A stretch of 64,000 nt of DNA from Symmetrospora coprosmae (GCA_008802785.1 VUYT01000025.1:186001-250000); one strand, 5' to 3'; shown: positions 11,883 through 24,277, counted from the first letter of the stretch. Translations and numbers: made by a program. The notes: generated from the sequence alone by a model not told the origin.

Positions 11883-13309
11883 ATGGTGCTCATCATCAAG
11901 AAGAAGACAAAGCGCAAGCTGCGACGCGCAGTCACCCTGCCCAGTCTGCCCCCCGAGGTCCTCTCGCTCGTCTTTGCGCAGCTGGTCAATCTCCACAGGG
12001 ACGACAAGGCAGAGGCGAGGGAGGCCGAGCGCAGGCTACAGCCAGGATGGAACAACCTCGAGGAATCGGTCGCCGACTTTGACGGCGATGCGTCCATTGT
12101 CCTGCCCTGCGTCTCCGTTTGCAGAGCCTGGCAGGAGGTGCGCGGACGTTGCGCGGATGGCGACATGGATAGACACGGATGCTCACTGCCATATCCCTTC
12201 TCTACCTACTTCCCTGCCTGCAGCCCGCTCAGACTGTTCTCTACCGCGGCACCATCCACGTCAATGCGACCTCCCCCTCCACCGAGCTCCTCCTCCTGTC
12301 CGCCGTCCGCAGTCCCCTGCACGCAAGCTGGATCAGATCGCTCAGCGTTGGGATGCCCGTCGACGGCTGGTACTGCTCAGACCACTACTCAAAGATGGTC
12401 ACGCACCCCATGTACGAGTCGCGCTCGCTCATGCTCGTCGACCTCCTTGCGCTGTGCGCGCCCACCCTGCTCCACCTGCGCGTCGGCTACCTCGCACCCA
12501 TCGCGCGCAAACCCCTCTTTGCCGCCATCTCGCAGTGCCTGCAGCTGCGCACCCTCAAGCTTCCCCGACGGCTGGGAAGCAAATTCAAGCTCGACTCGCG
12601 CGCCGTCGCCAGCATCACGCAGAACCTCGTCCACCTGCGCGCCCTCTCCCTTGCCAGCATCTCGTACAGGCACAGCCGCTTCCCCGTGCCCATCGTCAGC
12701 ATGCAGGCCCCTATATCGTCTCTCCATCTCTGGCACGTCCCGCTCACCAACTCGGCCGTGACGGCCCTGCTCACCGGCCTGTCTGGGACGCTCACGGACC
12801 TCCGCCTGCAACAGCCCTGGTACGGCGACGACGAGGCAAAGGCCTCCGAGCACGCAGAGCCGCCATACTGTACCGTCGCAGCGCTCGGCGCCGGCCTCAT
12901 CCTCTGCACAAAGCTGCAGCACCTCACCGTGCGCCTCTACCACGAGCACGACTACCTCGCCACAAAGCCCGCCGCGCTCCCCGCGGGCATATTCGAGGCG
13001 ATGACCGAGCTGGCCGTGCTGTGCATCACGGGGTCGGTCGTGCCGCTCGGGGCGATGCGCCGGCTCCCGTCCTCGGTACAGCAGCTTGACGTCCAGCTCG
13101 CGTGCCACAAGGGCGAGTACGAGGCCGCGCCCGTCTACGAGACGATCAGGCGGGTGATTGAGGAGAAGGAGCACCTACCGAAGGACATTGTTGTGCGTGA
13201 TGCGCTGTGCGAGGCCACCGAGCAGGATCCCTGGGCCACGTCGGTCGTCAAGCAGATTGCGAGAAAGTGCAGAAAGATGGGAGGCGAGTTTACCTATCTC
13301 AGCTACTGA
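11883..13309 (+). CDS. F-box/LRR-like protein (first of a tandem pair)
   Basis: Probable substrate adaptor of an SCF ubiquitin ligase. Two exons, 11883-12137 and 12224-13309, join in phase to 446 aa. The F-box-like start is TLPSLPPEVLSLVFAQLVN, ending with VCRAWQE just before the intron. The second exon begins PAQTVLYRGTIHV, as expected after an F-box, and continues as Leu-rich repeats (LVDLLALCAPTLLHLRVGYL, LVHLRALSLASI, SGTLTDLRLQQPW). The next gene has the same layout and an intron at the same place (VCKRWSQ / SAQKVLYGSVQL), so the two arose by tandem duplication and have since diverged widely. The F-box is degenerate, so SKP1 binding is inferred. Confidence 0.8.
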
Positions 13310-13698
13310 ACGGGAAGGATGATGCGAAAAGATGACACAGGAGGACGACGCGGGAAGCAACAGAGTTCGAAGCATTAACACAACTTAGCGGAGCGCACTG
13401 GTAGCGCAGAAAGAGCGTCTTTCGGACAGCAGAGCAGCAGTGGAAGCGGAAGTTGAAGTTTGAAGTAGAAGTGGCAGTAGCGGACGTGGACGCAATGCTA
13501 TGCGTGTATCACGAGGAGTAGGTCTAGCCAGCATTCGGCTCCACCATCTTATCCAATCAAGTGACTGCGTTTCCGAGGTGGATATAGAGGATCGGAAGGG
13601 CCCGAGGCGCTGCTGCGGAGGCGCCTCTCTCCGTCTCACCAACTCGACAGCATCGCCGTATCGCGCCTCAGCCTGGTCCTCGCGCTCACAAGCGCGTC
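13310..13698. other. Intergenic between tandem F-box genes
   Basis: About 390 bp. It holds the 3' end of the first F-box gene and the promoter of the second. Nothing else seen. Confidence 0.5.
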
Positions 13699-15218
13699 AT
13701 GTCGAGAATGAGCATCGCTCAATCACTGCCATCCGAACTGCTCGAGCATGTCTTCCAGGCCATGGTCGACGCGCACAGGGCGGAGGAGCGATCCTCCGTT
13801 GCCCGAGTGTACGAGCCTTACGAGGACCGCTCCGTTGCGCCATACTTGAAGTCTTTGGAACTCGGCTTTGCCGGCTCTTCCTCTGTTGTACACGCGTGTG
13901 CATTGGTCTGCAAGCGCTGGTCCCAGTGCGTTCTCGAGCGGAAAACGCCAGCGGAATTACTGTACGTTGGCTCACGCAAGGTTGAATTTGGGCCTTCAGG
14001 TCCGCGCAGAAAGTCCTCTACGGCTCCGTCCAGCTCAGCTCCTGCGTATGGGTGGTGGAAGAAGTCCAGGACACCCCTGCGTCCCTCTTCTATGCAACCG
14101 TCTCGCGTCGACCCGACCTCGCGGCACTGGTGACCTCGCTGCACCTGAGATCACTGACGAACTCCGAGAGCAGTGAAGAGGTGGAGGCAAGCATCACTCT
14201 GGCGAACATTCAGGTCGCAGTCCTGGCCTGCTGCGTCAACGTCAGCCACCTTTTCCTCCAGGACATGTCGAGAGCATCCAAAGTCCTCCTGCTGCGCACC
14301 ATCCATCAGTGCAAGCGGCTGCGTACTCTCAGCAGCCGCGATACCTGCCATGTATACTCCATGAGCCTCACCATCGCCGACTACGACGAGATTCGCAGGC
14401 ACTGCACTGACCTCGAGGTGGTCAGTCTGTCAAACGCGGCCCACGACGACCCGGTCATCACGCATCTGCCTGACTGTCCCATGCGCATCAAGCGGATCGA
14501 TCTCGACAGCATGTACATGTCCGACACGCAGTTCATCGCTCTCATGACATCCCTCGCACCAACCTTGGAGAGCCTGCGCATTGACCACGAGGTCGACAAT
14601 ATCACCTACGGCCGAGACTGGTATTCCTACGACGCCCTCGTGAAGGGTCTCGGCATGCTACGCCAGCTCGCACACCTGTACCTTCACAGAAACCAGAGCT
14701 ACGGGCACATTGTTTACGACTCGACCTCGCCTGCCCTGCTCGAATCTCTAAAGCAGCTGCGAACTCTATACATTACGCCGGATACCTTCCCATACTCGGG
14801 CTTGGGTCACCTGTGCTCGACAAAGCTAGAAGGAATCCATCTCGCAGTTCGCTCTGGCATTACCTACCCGGCCGTTGATGGCACCCAGATCGCAGCGGGT
14901 GTGCGCGACATGCTTGCTCGGCCAGCGACATGCCCGATCCGGCTCAGCATTGACCACGAGATCACACACTACGACGATCCTGAAGACCCTGTAGTCGAAG
15001 ACGCTGCCGTCAGACAGCCCGTCGATGCGGACACCATTAGCGCACTCACCGACCTGTGCGCAGCTGCTGGCGTACGCTTCCAGTACTATTCGTACCACCG
15101 AGTCATTCCGGTACAGCCGGAGGAGGAGGACGAGAGTGACCCGGACAGTGATGAGGCAAGCGATGAGTCTCTCATTGGGCATGTTGACGGTACCGATATC
15201 AACAATGGAGACGAGTAA
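13699..15218 (+). CDS. F-box/LRR-like protein (second of a tandem pair)
   Basis: Two exons, 13699-13925 and 14000-15218, join in phase to 481 aa. The N-terminus has an F-box-like segment (SLPSELLEHVFQAMVDAH) ending in CALVCKRWSQ. The second exon starts SAQKVLYGSVQLSSCVW and carries Leu-rich repeats (LVTSLHLRSLTN, LMTSLAPTLESLRIDH, MLRQLAHLYLHRN, LRTLYITPDTFPYSGLGHL). The tail is acidic (EEEDESDPDSDEASDE). The intron falls at the same point as in the upstream neighbour, which supports tandem duplication. Two in-frame ATGs occur at 13699 and 13708; I used the first. The substrate is unknown. Confidence 0.8.
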
Positions 15219-15592
15219 TTGGGCATGAGCCTCGCGCGGGTCTAGAGCAGGATCACGTCCTCCGCGGGGAAATCTCCATGGCCAATCCCGGCACAGGGCG
15301 GGATGCACGAACTGTACTCGGCTCTCGAAGTAGGAAAGCGGACTGGGCCTATGGGCGGCCGGAGCGGCGCAACCGCGTGCCAAAGCTGATCACCGGTGGT
15401 GGCAAAGCATGCGATAAAGGGTACCGGCACGGTGGACAAAGGCTGTGGGATAATAATCTAAAGGACGGTGACCCCTTCACTCTGATGGTTGTACACGTAG
15501 TAGGCTCACAGTTGCGGCTTAACAAGTTCCTCGCTACCAAGCCCGGTCTTAGCCTTTTGCGCACAGGCATCAAGCGAGCTCATCCCACAACG
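15219..15592. other. Intergenic
   Basis: About 370 bp between the second F-box gene and the secreted-protein gene. The frame of the next gene stays open upstream through most of it, but without a better start. No other feature seen. Confidence 0.4.
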
Positions 15593-16512
15593 ATGCTTTT
15601 CCCATCGGACTCGATTTCATCTCACTTGTCAGTCTTCTGCATTATCGCGTCAGCCAGCCTTCTCCTAGCACAGTCGACCCCGGCCGGCATCACGCCACTC
15701 TCAAGCGTCAAGCGACAGGTGTTCACGTCCATCGATGGCGACGGGTGGTACTCGGCACTACCAGCAGCGAATATGATTCCCGTTAATGAGCTCGCAGGTA
15801 GCGGGCTACCGGCGGACTGCCAGGCTGTCGTGGATTTCGAAACAGACCCTTCAGCGACAACCCCGGCGGTCTTTACGACGTTCAAGATGCAGTTCGACGA
15901 TTGCCCGACGAAGGAAGTCGTGATCTGTATGGCGCCTGAGTGAGCTGCGGTGAGCCTTCACAGCAGCAGCCTGGCGATAGCTAATGCGGCCGATGTGCAG
16001 CGCCGAAGAATCGCTCGAAGACGTTGTCAAAGGTCTCTCGCATATCCCCGTCGGACTGCGGCAGCACCTGAGCAGCATCGTTATGCTGCACGAGTCGCGG
16101 CTGAAGCGCGCCTACGTAATCGGGCAGAGCGTGGCTATGCGCGGGAGGCCGCTGCTGTCCGACTATGTGCACATCGCGGCGCGGCTGGCGCTGAGCGAGG
16201 AGGAGACATCGGAAGAGTGGCGAGCTGCGGTCGACAGCGACTCTTGCGTGCTGGACCCCTACGCGCAGCAGGGCTACGAGTCGGTGGGTCGCGTTCGCGC
16301 CGAATCTGCCGAGCTGGGTGCCATGCTGACTCGAATCGCAGGCTCTCGGAGAGACGGTGGTCGTGCATCTGTACGCGCTCAAGAGGGGCAACTTCCCACA
16401 GGGCAGCGGCGACATCGGTACATGCATGTCGAATCAGCTGGACCACATCAGAAGCCTGCCGGGCATGAACGAGGTGACGGCAATGTGGGAGGGCGGGTGC
16501 TCGGCGTCGTGA
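15593..16512 (+). CDS. Secreted protein of unknown function, possible Kex2 processing
   Basis: Not recognised. Three exons, 15593-15939, 16001-16283 and 16342-16512, join in phase to 266 aa. The N-terminus has a signal-peptide pattern: a short polar start, then a h-region LSVFCIIASASLLLAQ with a plausible cleavage after it. A dibasic SVKRQ about 17 residues further on fits a Kex2 propeptide site. Cysteines are spaced through the mature part (PADCQAV, DDCPTKEVVICM, SDSCVLD, IGTCMSN, GGCSAS), as in disulfide-bonded secreted proteins. The middle is predicted helical (EESLEDVVKGLSHIPVGL). No transmembrane segment follows. It could be an effector or a cell-wall protein; nothing in the sequence decides. 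Confidence 0.7.
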
Positions 16513-17130
16513 CCGGAAGGGGCCTTAGGGGATAAGAACACCAGTGAGCTCGGACAAGGCGGTCAGTGCGGGAAGAGTTCGGCTGGGTTGGGGGCAGAGT
16601 ATCCCTGGCCTCTAGCGATGGTCTGCCGGGGTCACCGAGGCGCGCAGGACAGACCCAGACCGGCATGAGGCGAGCATTGGCAGTGCTGAACCTGGGGCAG
16701 CGTGTATACAGAGATGTCAGTGTGTGAGCGGACTCTGTTCATAAGCTCGAGCAAGTATTGCGGTCTTGTCAGGGCTTTGGCAGGATTGCAAGCGGTGACT
16801 GCCCCTAGCATTGACCGGCACCCGAGGAGCTGATTCCGCACTGACTGCCCCTAGCCTGCCTTTGACCGGCAACTGCACACCATCCCAACCACGAAATCGT
16901 CTGCTTTGTTGCCTGCACGATAGATCAGCGTCTCCCCTACGACTGCGTGCTTGTCCCATCCGTCCGCCTCCTCGGCAGCCCGCGCAATCGCTGTCGCCGT
17001 CCCATCAGTCGTAGCCCAACGCCCTCGTGACAGCATTGCGCGAGGCAAGTCGCAGGCCTATACACCCGCGCAGACATATACGCTCTGAGCGCGTGCGCAT
17101 ATCAGCAATACCGACCACCCGCGTGTGTCA
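16513..17130. other. Intergenic upstream of the ING gene, with a partial direct repeat
   Basis: About 620 bp. It holds two copies of a 13-mer (gactgcccctagc, at 16797 and 16843), each followed shortly by ttgaccggca (16811 and 16862), and a possible small minus-strand gene described separately. Confidence 0.4.
16717..17036 (-). CDS. Candidate small protein, unrecognised
   Basis: Low-confidence two-exon model (about 17036-16880 and the end at 16717) giving some 68 aa. The first part reads AEEADGWDKHAVVGETLIYR followed by AGNKADDFVVGM, which looks protein-like rather than random. A donor gtgtgc and an acceptor acaag join it in frame to TAILARAYEQSPLTH and a stop. It would start about 95 bp from the divergent ING gene. 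It may be a chance open frame. Confidence 0.25.
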
Positions 17131-19497
17131 ATGGAGGATGCAGCGCACATCCTCTCCGAGTTCCTGTACTCCATCGAGAATGTCCCAGGCGAGACGGCGT
17201 TCCTGCTCGAGGAGATAGGGCATATCGACACCAAAGTCCAAGGTGGGTCCTGGCGTCCTGATGACGACAAAGGCGGTCCGATTCTACCTGAAAGCTGACT
17301 CTGTGCTTCTCCTCATGTTCTCCCTGACCTCTCTCGGCTCGCTGCACGCGCCTGCTCCCTCCCGGACCGACACGCAGAAACGCGCCAGGCCATCCAGAAG
17401 CGCGATGTGGGGAGCATCCAGAAGCACATCAAGGCGCACGGCCTGCTCAGCGACAACCCAAAGGAAGGGCAGCTCGTCGGCAAGATCCGGAGCGACTTTG
17501 CCCGGATATCAAAGCTGTCGGACGACAAGGTCGCCCTCGCCGAGCGCGGAGTGCGCCTCCTCGACAAGCATGTTCAGAAGCTCGAGGCAGAGTTCGAGCG
17601 CCTCAAGGATATGGGATACAACGTAGGCGACCTCCTCGGTCCCAGCAGCAACAGCAACAGTGCCGCTGGTGCTAGCGGTGCCGCTCCGAACGCTGCCGCC
17701 AACCAGCCATTCCCCGTTCTTGCGGGCGCGTCAGAGGGTGGCAGCGTGACGAAGAAGCGCAAGCTTGCCCCCGTCAACGCCGGTCTGCAGCTGCATGGGA
17801 CGCCTGGCATGGGAGGCTTCGGCGGGGCAGGGACGCCTACCTCGGCTCAGCAGATGCAGCAGGGCAATCCTTTCGCGGCATCACCTTCGCACGCACACAA
17901 CCAGATGGGTACGCCCACGCAGGGGAGCCAGCTCACTCCTCAGCAGCAACAGCAGATGTACCAGGCCGCACTGGCCCAGTCCTCTGGCGCCGGCTTACCG
18001 TACGGCCCAAGCGCAGGGCAGCAGTACCTGAACAGCAGCCCCAACGGCATCCAGCAGCAATTCACTCTGCAGCAGCAACAGCAGATGCAGCAGTTCCAGA
18101 ACGCGTACTCGAATATTGGGCAGCTGGCTGGAGGCGGGGGAGCAGGAGGGAGCAATGCGTCTCGCCCACACCGGCCCAGCCGACTATCAACCTCCTTCTC
18201 TGCCTCGGGAGCAGGGCCACATACTCTCATTCTACCATCCACGTCTGCCGCTCACTTGCCCCCGGGCGCGCAGACACCCACTGGAGCCGACGGGTCTGCA
18301 TCTACCGGCTTGGTTGCGTCAGGATCTGGCACGAGCCTGTCTGGCCTCGGAAACTCCACGGGCGGTGGAGCAGGCACCAAGCGTGGCCGGCCGGCCGGAG
18401 GTCCAGCTTCTGCCACGTCTGCCACGGGCCCCGGTGGGTCTGCGGCAGGCGGTCCAAAGAAGGCCAACAAGAAGAAGCGGATCCAGATTTCGGACGAGGA
18501 GAGCATCGGGTCGGCTGTGGACGGGGTCACGAGGAGCATGACTGACGGAGGCGACTTTGATGCCGAGGGCGAGGACGACGATGGCGATGGCGACGAGAGC
18601 GTCATGACCGTGGCGTCATCGCTTCCCGGGCAGAAGAGGGGGCCGGGCGGGCAGAAGGGCGCGTCGTCGCGGGCCGGGACACCGCTGGGGCACAGTGTGG
18701 GCTCGCAAGCAGGCACAGGCGGTACTGGCGGAGCGCAAAAGATCCGGCCGAGCGGTGCCGGCGGGCAGAAGCAGACAAAGGCGCAGCTCCTGCTGCAGCA
18801 GCAGCAGCTCCAACTCCAGCAACACTACATGCAGCAGCAGCAGCAGCAACAATTGCAAGGCGGATACGCGTCGCCGCAGTATCAGCAACTCTTGCAGGCT
18901 GGCATGAGCGGGCGCCTTGGGCAGGCGGGCGGGGACGAGGACGCGGACGGCGAGGAGGAGGTCGATGCAGAGGGCGAGGAGGACTGGACGCACGAGGGCG
19001 AAGAGCTGAACGCGGACGACCCGTCGCTCTACTGCTTCTGCCAGCGGGTGTCGTACGGCAATGTGCGTTGCTGTGCGGCTTGTTCGAGGCTTGAAAGTGC
19101 CGTCTCGGCTGACACGTTTTTGCATGATGCTTCCCGGCAGATGATCGCGTGCGATAACGACGACTGCAAGTACGAATGGTTCCATTGGGCGTGCGTGCGC
19201 ATCACGAAGCAGCCGGATGAGAACCAGCAGTGGTTCTGTCCGGACTGCAGGCCGCTCATGCAGGGCCCGGCCAGCAGTGGGGGCAGCAACAGCAACAGCA
19301 ACAGCAACAGCACTAGCACCAAGGCTCCAGCTTCGGCCGGTGCGGGTGGCACCAAGGCGCTGATGAGCAGTACAAGCGCAAGCGGAGGAGCGGGAGCGGG
19401 AGCGGGCCCATATGCCGAGCTGCAGGCGCAACAGAGGGAAATGATGCTCGCTGCTGCTGCTGCCGGTGGCGGCGGTCGGGCGAGCAGGCGGGGTTAG
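17131..19497 (+). CDS. ING-family PHD-finger chromatin reader
   Basis: Inhibitor-of-growth protein, a histone H3K4me3 reader of histone acetyltransferase or deacetylase complexes (the Yng1/Yng2/Pho23 class). Three exons, 17131-17242, 17378-19062 and 19141-19497, join to 717 aa. The ING N-terminal helix pair is clear (AAHILSEFLYSIENVPGE, then ETRQAIQKRDVGSIQKHIK, FARISKLSDDKVALAERGV). A long Gln/Gly/Ser-rich linker with several CAG-type Gln runs and a basic patch (KKANKKKR) follows. The C-terminal PHD finger is YCFCQRVSYGN / MIACDNDDCKYEWFHWACV and WFCPDCR; the aromatic pair expected to bind H3K4me3 (Tyr and the Trp of EWFH) is present. It is far longer than yeast Yng2 because of the linker. 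The intron inside the PHD finger is 78 nt and open in frame. Confidence 0.93.
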
Positions 19498-19918
19498 CTA
19501 GCTGGGAAGGCGACCTCTACCTCTGGGCTTCCTGGCACTGCATCGTTCCTCGCCCTATGCTGTGCTGCGATAGTGTTCTGCGCAGTTGTGCCAATCTAAG
19601 CTATTGTGGATCTGCGGCATGCACGCCTCCCCACTCATCGATGATGTCGCCGCGGCTATGCGACATTGCCTCCTTGCATCCGCACCACCACGACATCGCA
19701 GCAATAGCAATAGCGCAACTGCAGCGAGCCAGCAGTCACCGCTGGCTATCACAGCACCGGGCAGCACAACCAGCGTGCTCATCTCATTCGTCGTCGTCTC
19801 GGAACGCCCATCCATCCATCCATCCAGGACATCGGAAAGTAGGATGCCATCAGGACCTTAGCTCGACGTCTCGGCCAACGTGGGAAGGGATAGCGCGCAT
19901 CGCAGGAGTCTCGACATC
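19498..19918. other. Intergenic
   Basis: About 420 bp between ING and the TRP-like channel gene. It contains a short ATCC microsatellite near 19808. No coding signal. Confidence 0.5.
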
Positions 19919-22900
19919 ATGCTCCGTGGCATCGTGCGCACGCCGCTGCGGTTGCTGCTGCTGCTCCTGTTGGTGGTGCTGCCGCAGCACGTCCAGCTCT
20001 TTGCGACGGCGCAGGTCCTCTCTGCCCAGTTCACGCCCTGCCTGCGTTCAGCAAGCCAAGCACCGCCAGATCAGCTCCTGAACATATCGCGCGTCTATGC
20101 GCAGTGGGACAATGGCCAGCAGTCGCCCGGGCAGATGGTCGGGGGCGGGATGAACGCCGAGGACAATGCGAACGGCCAGGCGCTCCTTCGCCTCGTCGCC
20201 CTAGCAGAGACTGGAGTCCAGAGCGAAGGGTTCAGTAATGAGACCAACTACCTCGGTGGGGTGGACACGCAGTCCTCTTCTCGACTCGCTTCAGGAACCT
20301 GCCAGAGCTGACACGGCTGTTTGGGCTCCCTTACCATGTTGGACTTCTCGCAGCCACACTGATCGTAGAGACGTCAATCCTGTCCTTCATCCCTTACTCG
20401 AACCAGTCCTCGCTCTGCTCGAGCATCATCACGGCCGGCGAGTCGCTCGTCTCGGAGAACAACAACATTTCGGCTTTGAGCTTTCCAAATCCTGGAGGAT
20501 GCCCATATGGCCCCGGACCCGTGCTCATCGGGTACGAGATTCCGCTCGGATCGATAGGGCTGGACGATTACTACCCGCTGTCGACGCTCTCGACGCGCCT
20601 GCGCATCCTCGACACGTCCGTCCCGCCGCTTCAGCTCGCGTGCGTCGATGTCTACACGACACCATCCTACACCGCCACAAGCGCAGAGGGCGTCTCGGAC
20701 GCGTCCGATACAGTCTTCACGCTCCTCCTCTGGCTGCCGGTCGCGGTGCTCATCGCGTACATCGTCGCCAACGTCATTGCGCGCTTCTACGCCTCGTGGA
20801 GCACAGTCAAGCGTGACCGCGAAGCCGCCATCGCCGCTTCACTCAACGATGCAAAAGCCGCTGCCTCTCGGTCCTTCGTGGCGCAGGCACGCAGTGTCAT
20901 GCTCGAGTTCGCAGTGGGACGCAGCATCGTTCGGAGCAGGAGCTTGACGCGTTTTGCGACCCCTGGCGTCGGGGACGTCCTTGGCACCTTTCAGTGGATC
21001 GCGATGGTCGGCATGTGCTCCGTCATCTGGCAAGGCTTTGCCTACCCGATCTTCTCCAGGCTGGGTTGGAGCATGCTCGTGTTCAGTGCGTTGGCGTGGT
21101 GCAGCTGTGAAGACGGTCGCAGCGCCTGCTGACCCTCTGCCCGGAACCCTACAGACACCACGATCCTGACCCCTACGGAAGATCACACTGATCCAACCTA
21201 CTCCTCCGATCGGTACCCGCCCTCCGTGTTTCAATTCAACTCGGAAGACCTCTTCACAGACCAGAACTCGCCATTCTACTTCTCGCAGCGCCAGGTGCAC
21301 AGCAACCTGCTCAACATTCCGTCGACGGGGAGATACAATAGCACACGGGTCACGAGCGCGGAGTTCTACCCGTCAGAGAATGAGCTTCAAGGGTTGGCCT
21401 CATTTTCAGCCATCCTCGGCTTCCGGCCTCAGGATCTTTTCGCGAACAGCACGATCTTCTTTGCCTTCTTGCTGGCTGCCACCGTGCTCTTCACCTTCAT
21501 TCTTCCCGTCGCGCTCGTGACGATTCTGCGCGCCGTCCGCGGCAAGCCAAAAGCAGGGAGCGGACTGTATGCGAGCCCGACTGCTGGAGAAGGACACTCG
21601 CGCTCCAGCAGCCGAGATGACGGGGTCGATGGACCTGTGGGCGACCTGACGGCAATTCAACTGGCGAAGCATCGCTTCAATGCCCTGACGGGCGGGTCAG
21701 GTAGCGGCAATGGGCGAGGCTCCCGCGGAGCCGACACGACTGTCAGCGAGGACACTGGCGAGCGCAGCTTTGCCAAGATCAGCGGAAAGCATCTCGGCTC
21801 GGACGAGCCGTTCGGCGGCCCAGACAGCCCCGCCGCACACACGGGATACCTTGAATCGCTCCGCTCGCCGAGCCGGCAGCAGCATGGCCAGTCTGGTCAT
21901 CGACAGGGGATTAACCGCTGGTGGGCAGGCGGCGACAAGGAGCAGCGGCATGCTGCCCAGGCGCAGCAGGATGCCTATTACGAAGGCAATGACTCTGCCT
22001 CCACCAGCGATGTGCACCGGTCTTCGGCCGTGCTCTACTCGGTCGCGTCGTGGTACTCGTTCTGCCTCGGCTCCATCGCCCGCCTGCTGCTCTTCTTCCA
22101 CCTGCCAATCACCATCTTCTCGGTCTACACCATGTCACATGCGAATCGTACTTCGTCCGCCATCGAGGTGGCGTTTGCGACCATTGTCTTCCTGGTGTTC
22201 TCCATCGGACTGCCCATCTTCTTCGTCCTCCGCATCAGACGCACAATGACGCGGTATCTCCAAGACGACACCAATACACTTCTCGCCTATGGCCCGCTGT
22301 ACAATACATTTGTCCAGGACAGCTATACGTTCTCTGCCGTTCGCTTCACCGCCAATCTCGTCGAGGCCTGTGTCGTAGGGGGGTCGCAGAACAGGGCCAC
22401 GGTACAGGCTGCGGTTATCTTAGCCGTCGAGATCATCGAGACGCTCATTACAGTGCGTGAAAGTGCGCCGCTCTCTACCTGCACGCTCGCGCTGATGCTC
22501 CCTTTCGCCTTAGTCCATCTGGCTGCCATGGGGCGAGGGCGCTGCCCAGGGCCCGCTACAGTTCATCATGAGCGTGACGCGCATCATCACCGCCGTCCTG
22601 CTTATTGTCATCTCGCCCGCGGTGCGAATGAGCTTCACGGCGCGCGGCTGGATCGGCTACGTCATCATCCTGGTGCAGGCGCTCGTGGTTGTGCTCCTCC
22701 TGCTCGTCCTCGTCTGCAAGCTCGTTGAACTCGTCTTCCGCCTGATTGGGCGGGTCGAGTTCGATGAGAGCAGGAATCCGAAGGCGGGCGGTCTGCTCGG
22801 AGCGTTCAGAAAGAAGGGCGTGCTCGGCTTCAAGCGGAGGAACACGCAGCGCCACCGGCGGCCAAAGAACCGCAGCGGCGATTCGGGGCAGCGCACGCAC

Positions 22901-24277
22901 TATCCGCAGCAGCAGCGCAAATCTGGCCTGGGCTACGATGAGTCGCAGCAGACTAGCACGGCGGTCCAGGGCGGACCGCGACCTAGCCAGGCCACGTACC
23001 GCTCACACCGCTCGCAGGTCTTTTTCGGCGATGGCGATGGCTACTTCAACGCCTCCGTGCCCGTTCAGCCACAGCAGCAGCGACGACCGATGCGCTATCT
23101 CCAGGAGCATGATGAGGACGATGAGTACATCATGTCGGCCTTCAGATCTCGCCCGGCCAGCATGGGCCATGCACATGACGGCTTCGCCGACCCAGGATAT
23201 GTCGCCCCTGGCTCGTACTCGGCGCCACCTGGTCACCAGGGACCGCCCATCCCGTCTCCGACCTCCCCAGGGAGCGTTGGCAGCGGTGGGGGCGGGGCAG
23301 GCGCGGGCGTATTCCAAGTCATTCGGGGCGGACGAGCAACAGATCAGTCGCCATATGCCCTCGCTGGGAGTGCTGGTACTCGGGAGCAGAACATGAGCTT
23401 GCCGCCAGGCGCTGCGGGCTATCCCTCCGGGGCTGCTGGCACTGCACCAGGAGTTCAAATGGGCGACCGAGATGTTACGGACCGGAACAGGCCGGGCCAG
23501 CACCGCGCCCGAGCGGCTTCGCAATCTGCTGTCGTGGAGTTCTTCAATACCGATGGAGAGGTATCTCCCGGCGTCACCAGTCTCACTTCAGGCGAGCAGT
23601 ACGCACAGCCGTACCGCAACACCGGAGCGGCGTACTTTGCTCATGGCGCATCTGGTGCGGCCACTAATGGTGTCAGTGCTGCAGAGCGCGAATCGCGTCG
23701 CCTGTCGGCGCCGTTGCCTACATCGCCTATGAGCGCGTCCAGACCCTCCTCGTCTCGGCGTCCGATGAGTATGGGCGGGGACGGCGCTGTTCCACCTCTG
23801 GCATGGCGGACGTCATCGTCAAATGCCGTCGGCACAGCTAGCGGCAGCGGACATGGCCATGGGCAGCATCAGGGCTCGAGCAGCGGGCACGGCAATGGCT
23901 TCTTTACCAGCTTGTTCAAGGGCGGCAGCCGGACGGGCAAGGAGGGGGATGACTGGACGGACTCGGACGACTCGGATGATGACGAAGGGCGCGGCACAGG
24001 AGGAAAGAAGGGCAAGCGGCGCTGGCCGTTTGTGTCGTCGAGGGGCAAGCAGCAGCGGGTCGGCAGGACGAGCGCGACGGAAGGAGAGCGAGTGCCGCTC
24101 GAGACGATGCGGGGTGAGGACGAAGAGCAGGAGGCGCTGGACGAAGAGGCTGCTTGGGCAGCGGCGGGCACGGATGGCGAGGGCGACGACGATGCAGATG
24201 GCGAGACCTCGGCACCGACGACGGGAAAGAGCTTTGTCGTCATCCGTAAACCCATGAATCAGAATCAGCCTCGCTGA
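19919..24277 (+). CDS. TRP-like ion channel with ML-like N-terminal domain
   Basis: Fungal TRP-like membrane protein (the family that includes Pkd2-like and FLC proteins). It starts with a signal peptide (RLLLLLLLVVLPQHVQL) and a lumenal ML-like domain with paired cysteines (FTPCLRSASQ, SSLCSSI, GGCPYGPG, LACVDVY). About nine hydrophobic segments follow, from VFTLLLWLPVAVLIAYIVAN to RGWIGYVIILVQALVVVLLL. A polar cytosolic loop of about 140 residues lies between segments. The C-terminus is long, disordered and acidic/Ser-rich. Clear introns: 21086-21154 and 22453-22513, both in phase. The first intron, near 20230-20290, must shift the frame but its exact ends are unclear (the best phase-fitting candidate is only 38 nt). 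Ion selectivity cannot be inferred. Confidence 0.85.

Noticed and set aside
12389-13174. Minus-strand 261-codon frame opposite the first F-box gene
   Set aside because: Shadow frame; the plus-strand gene has a paralogue with the same intron position, which settles the strand.
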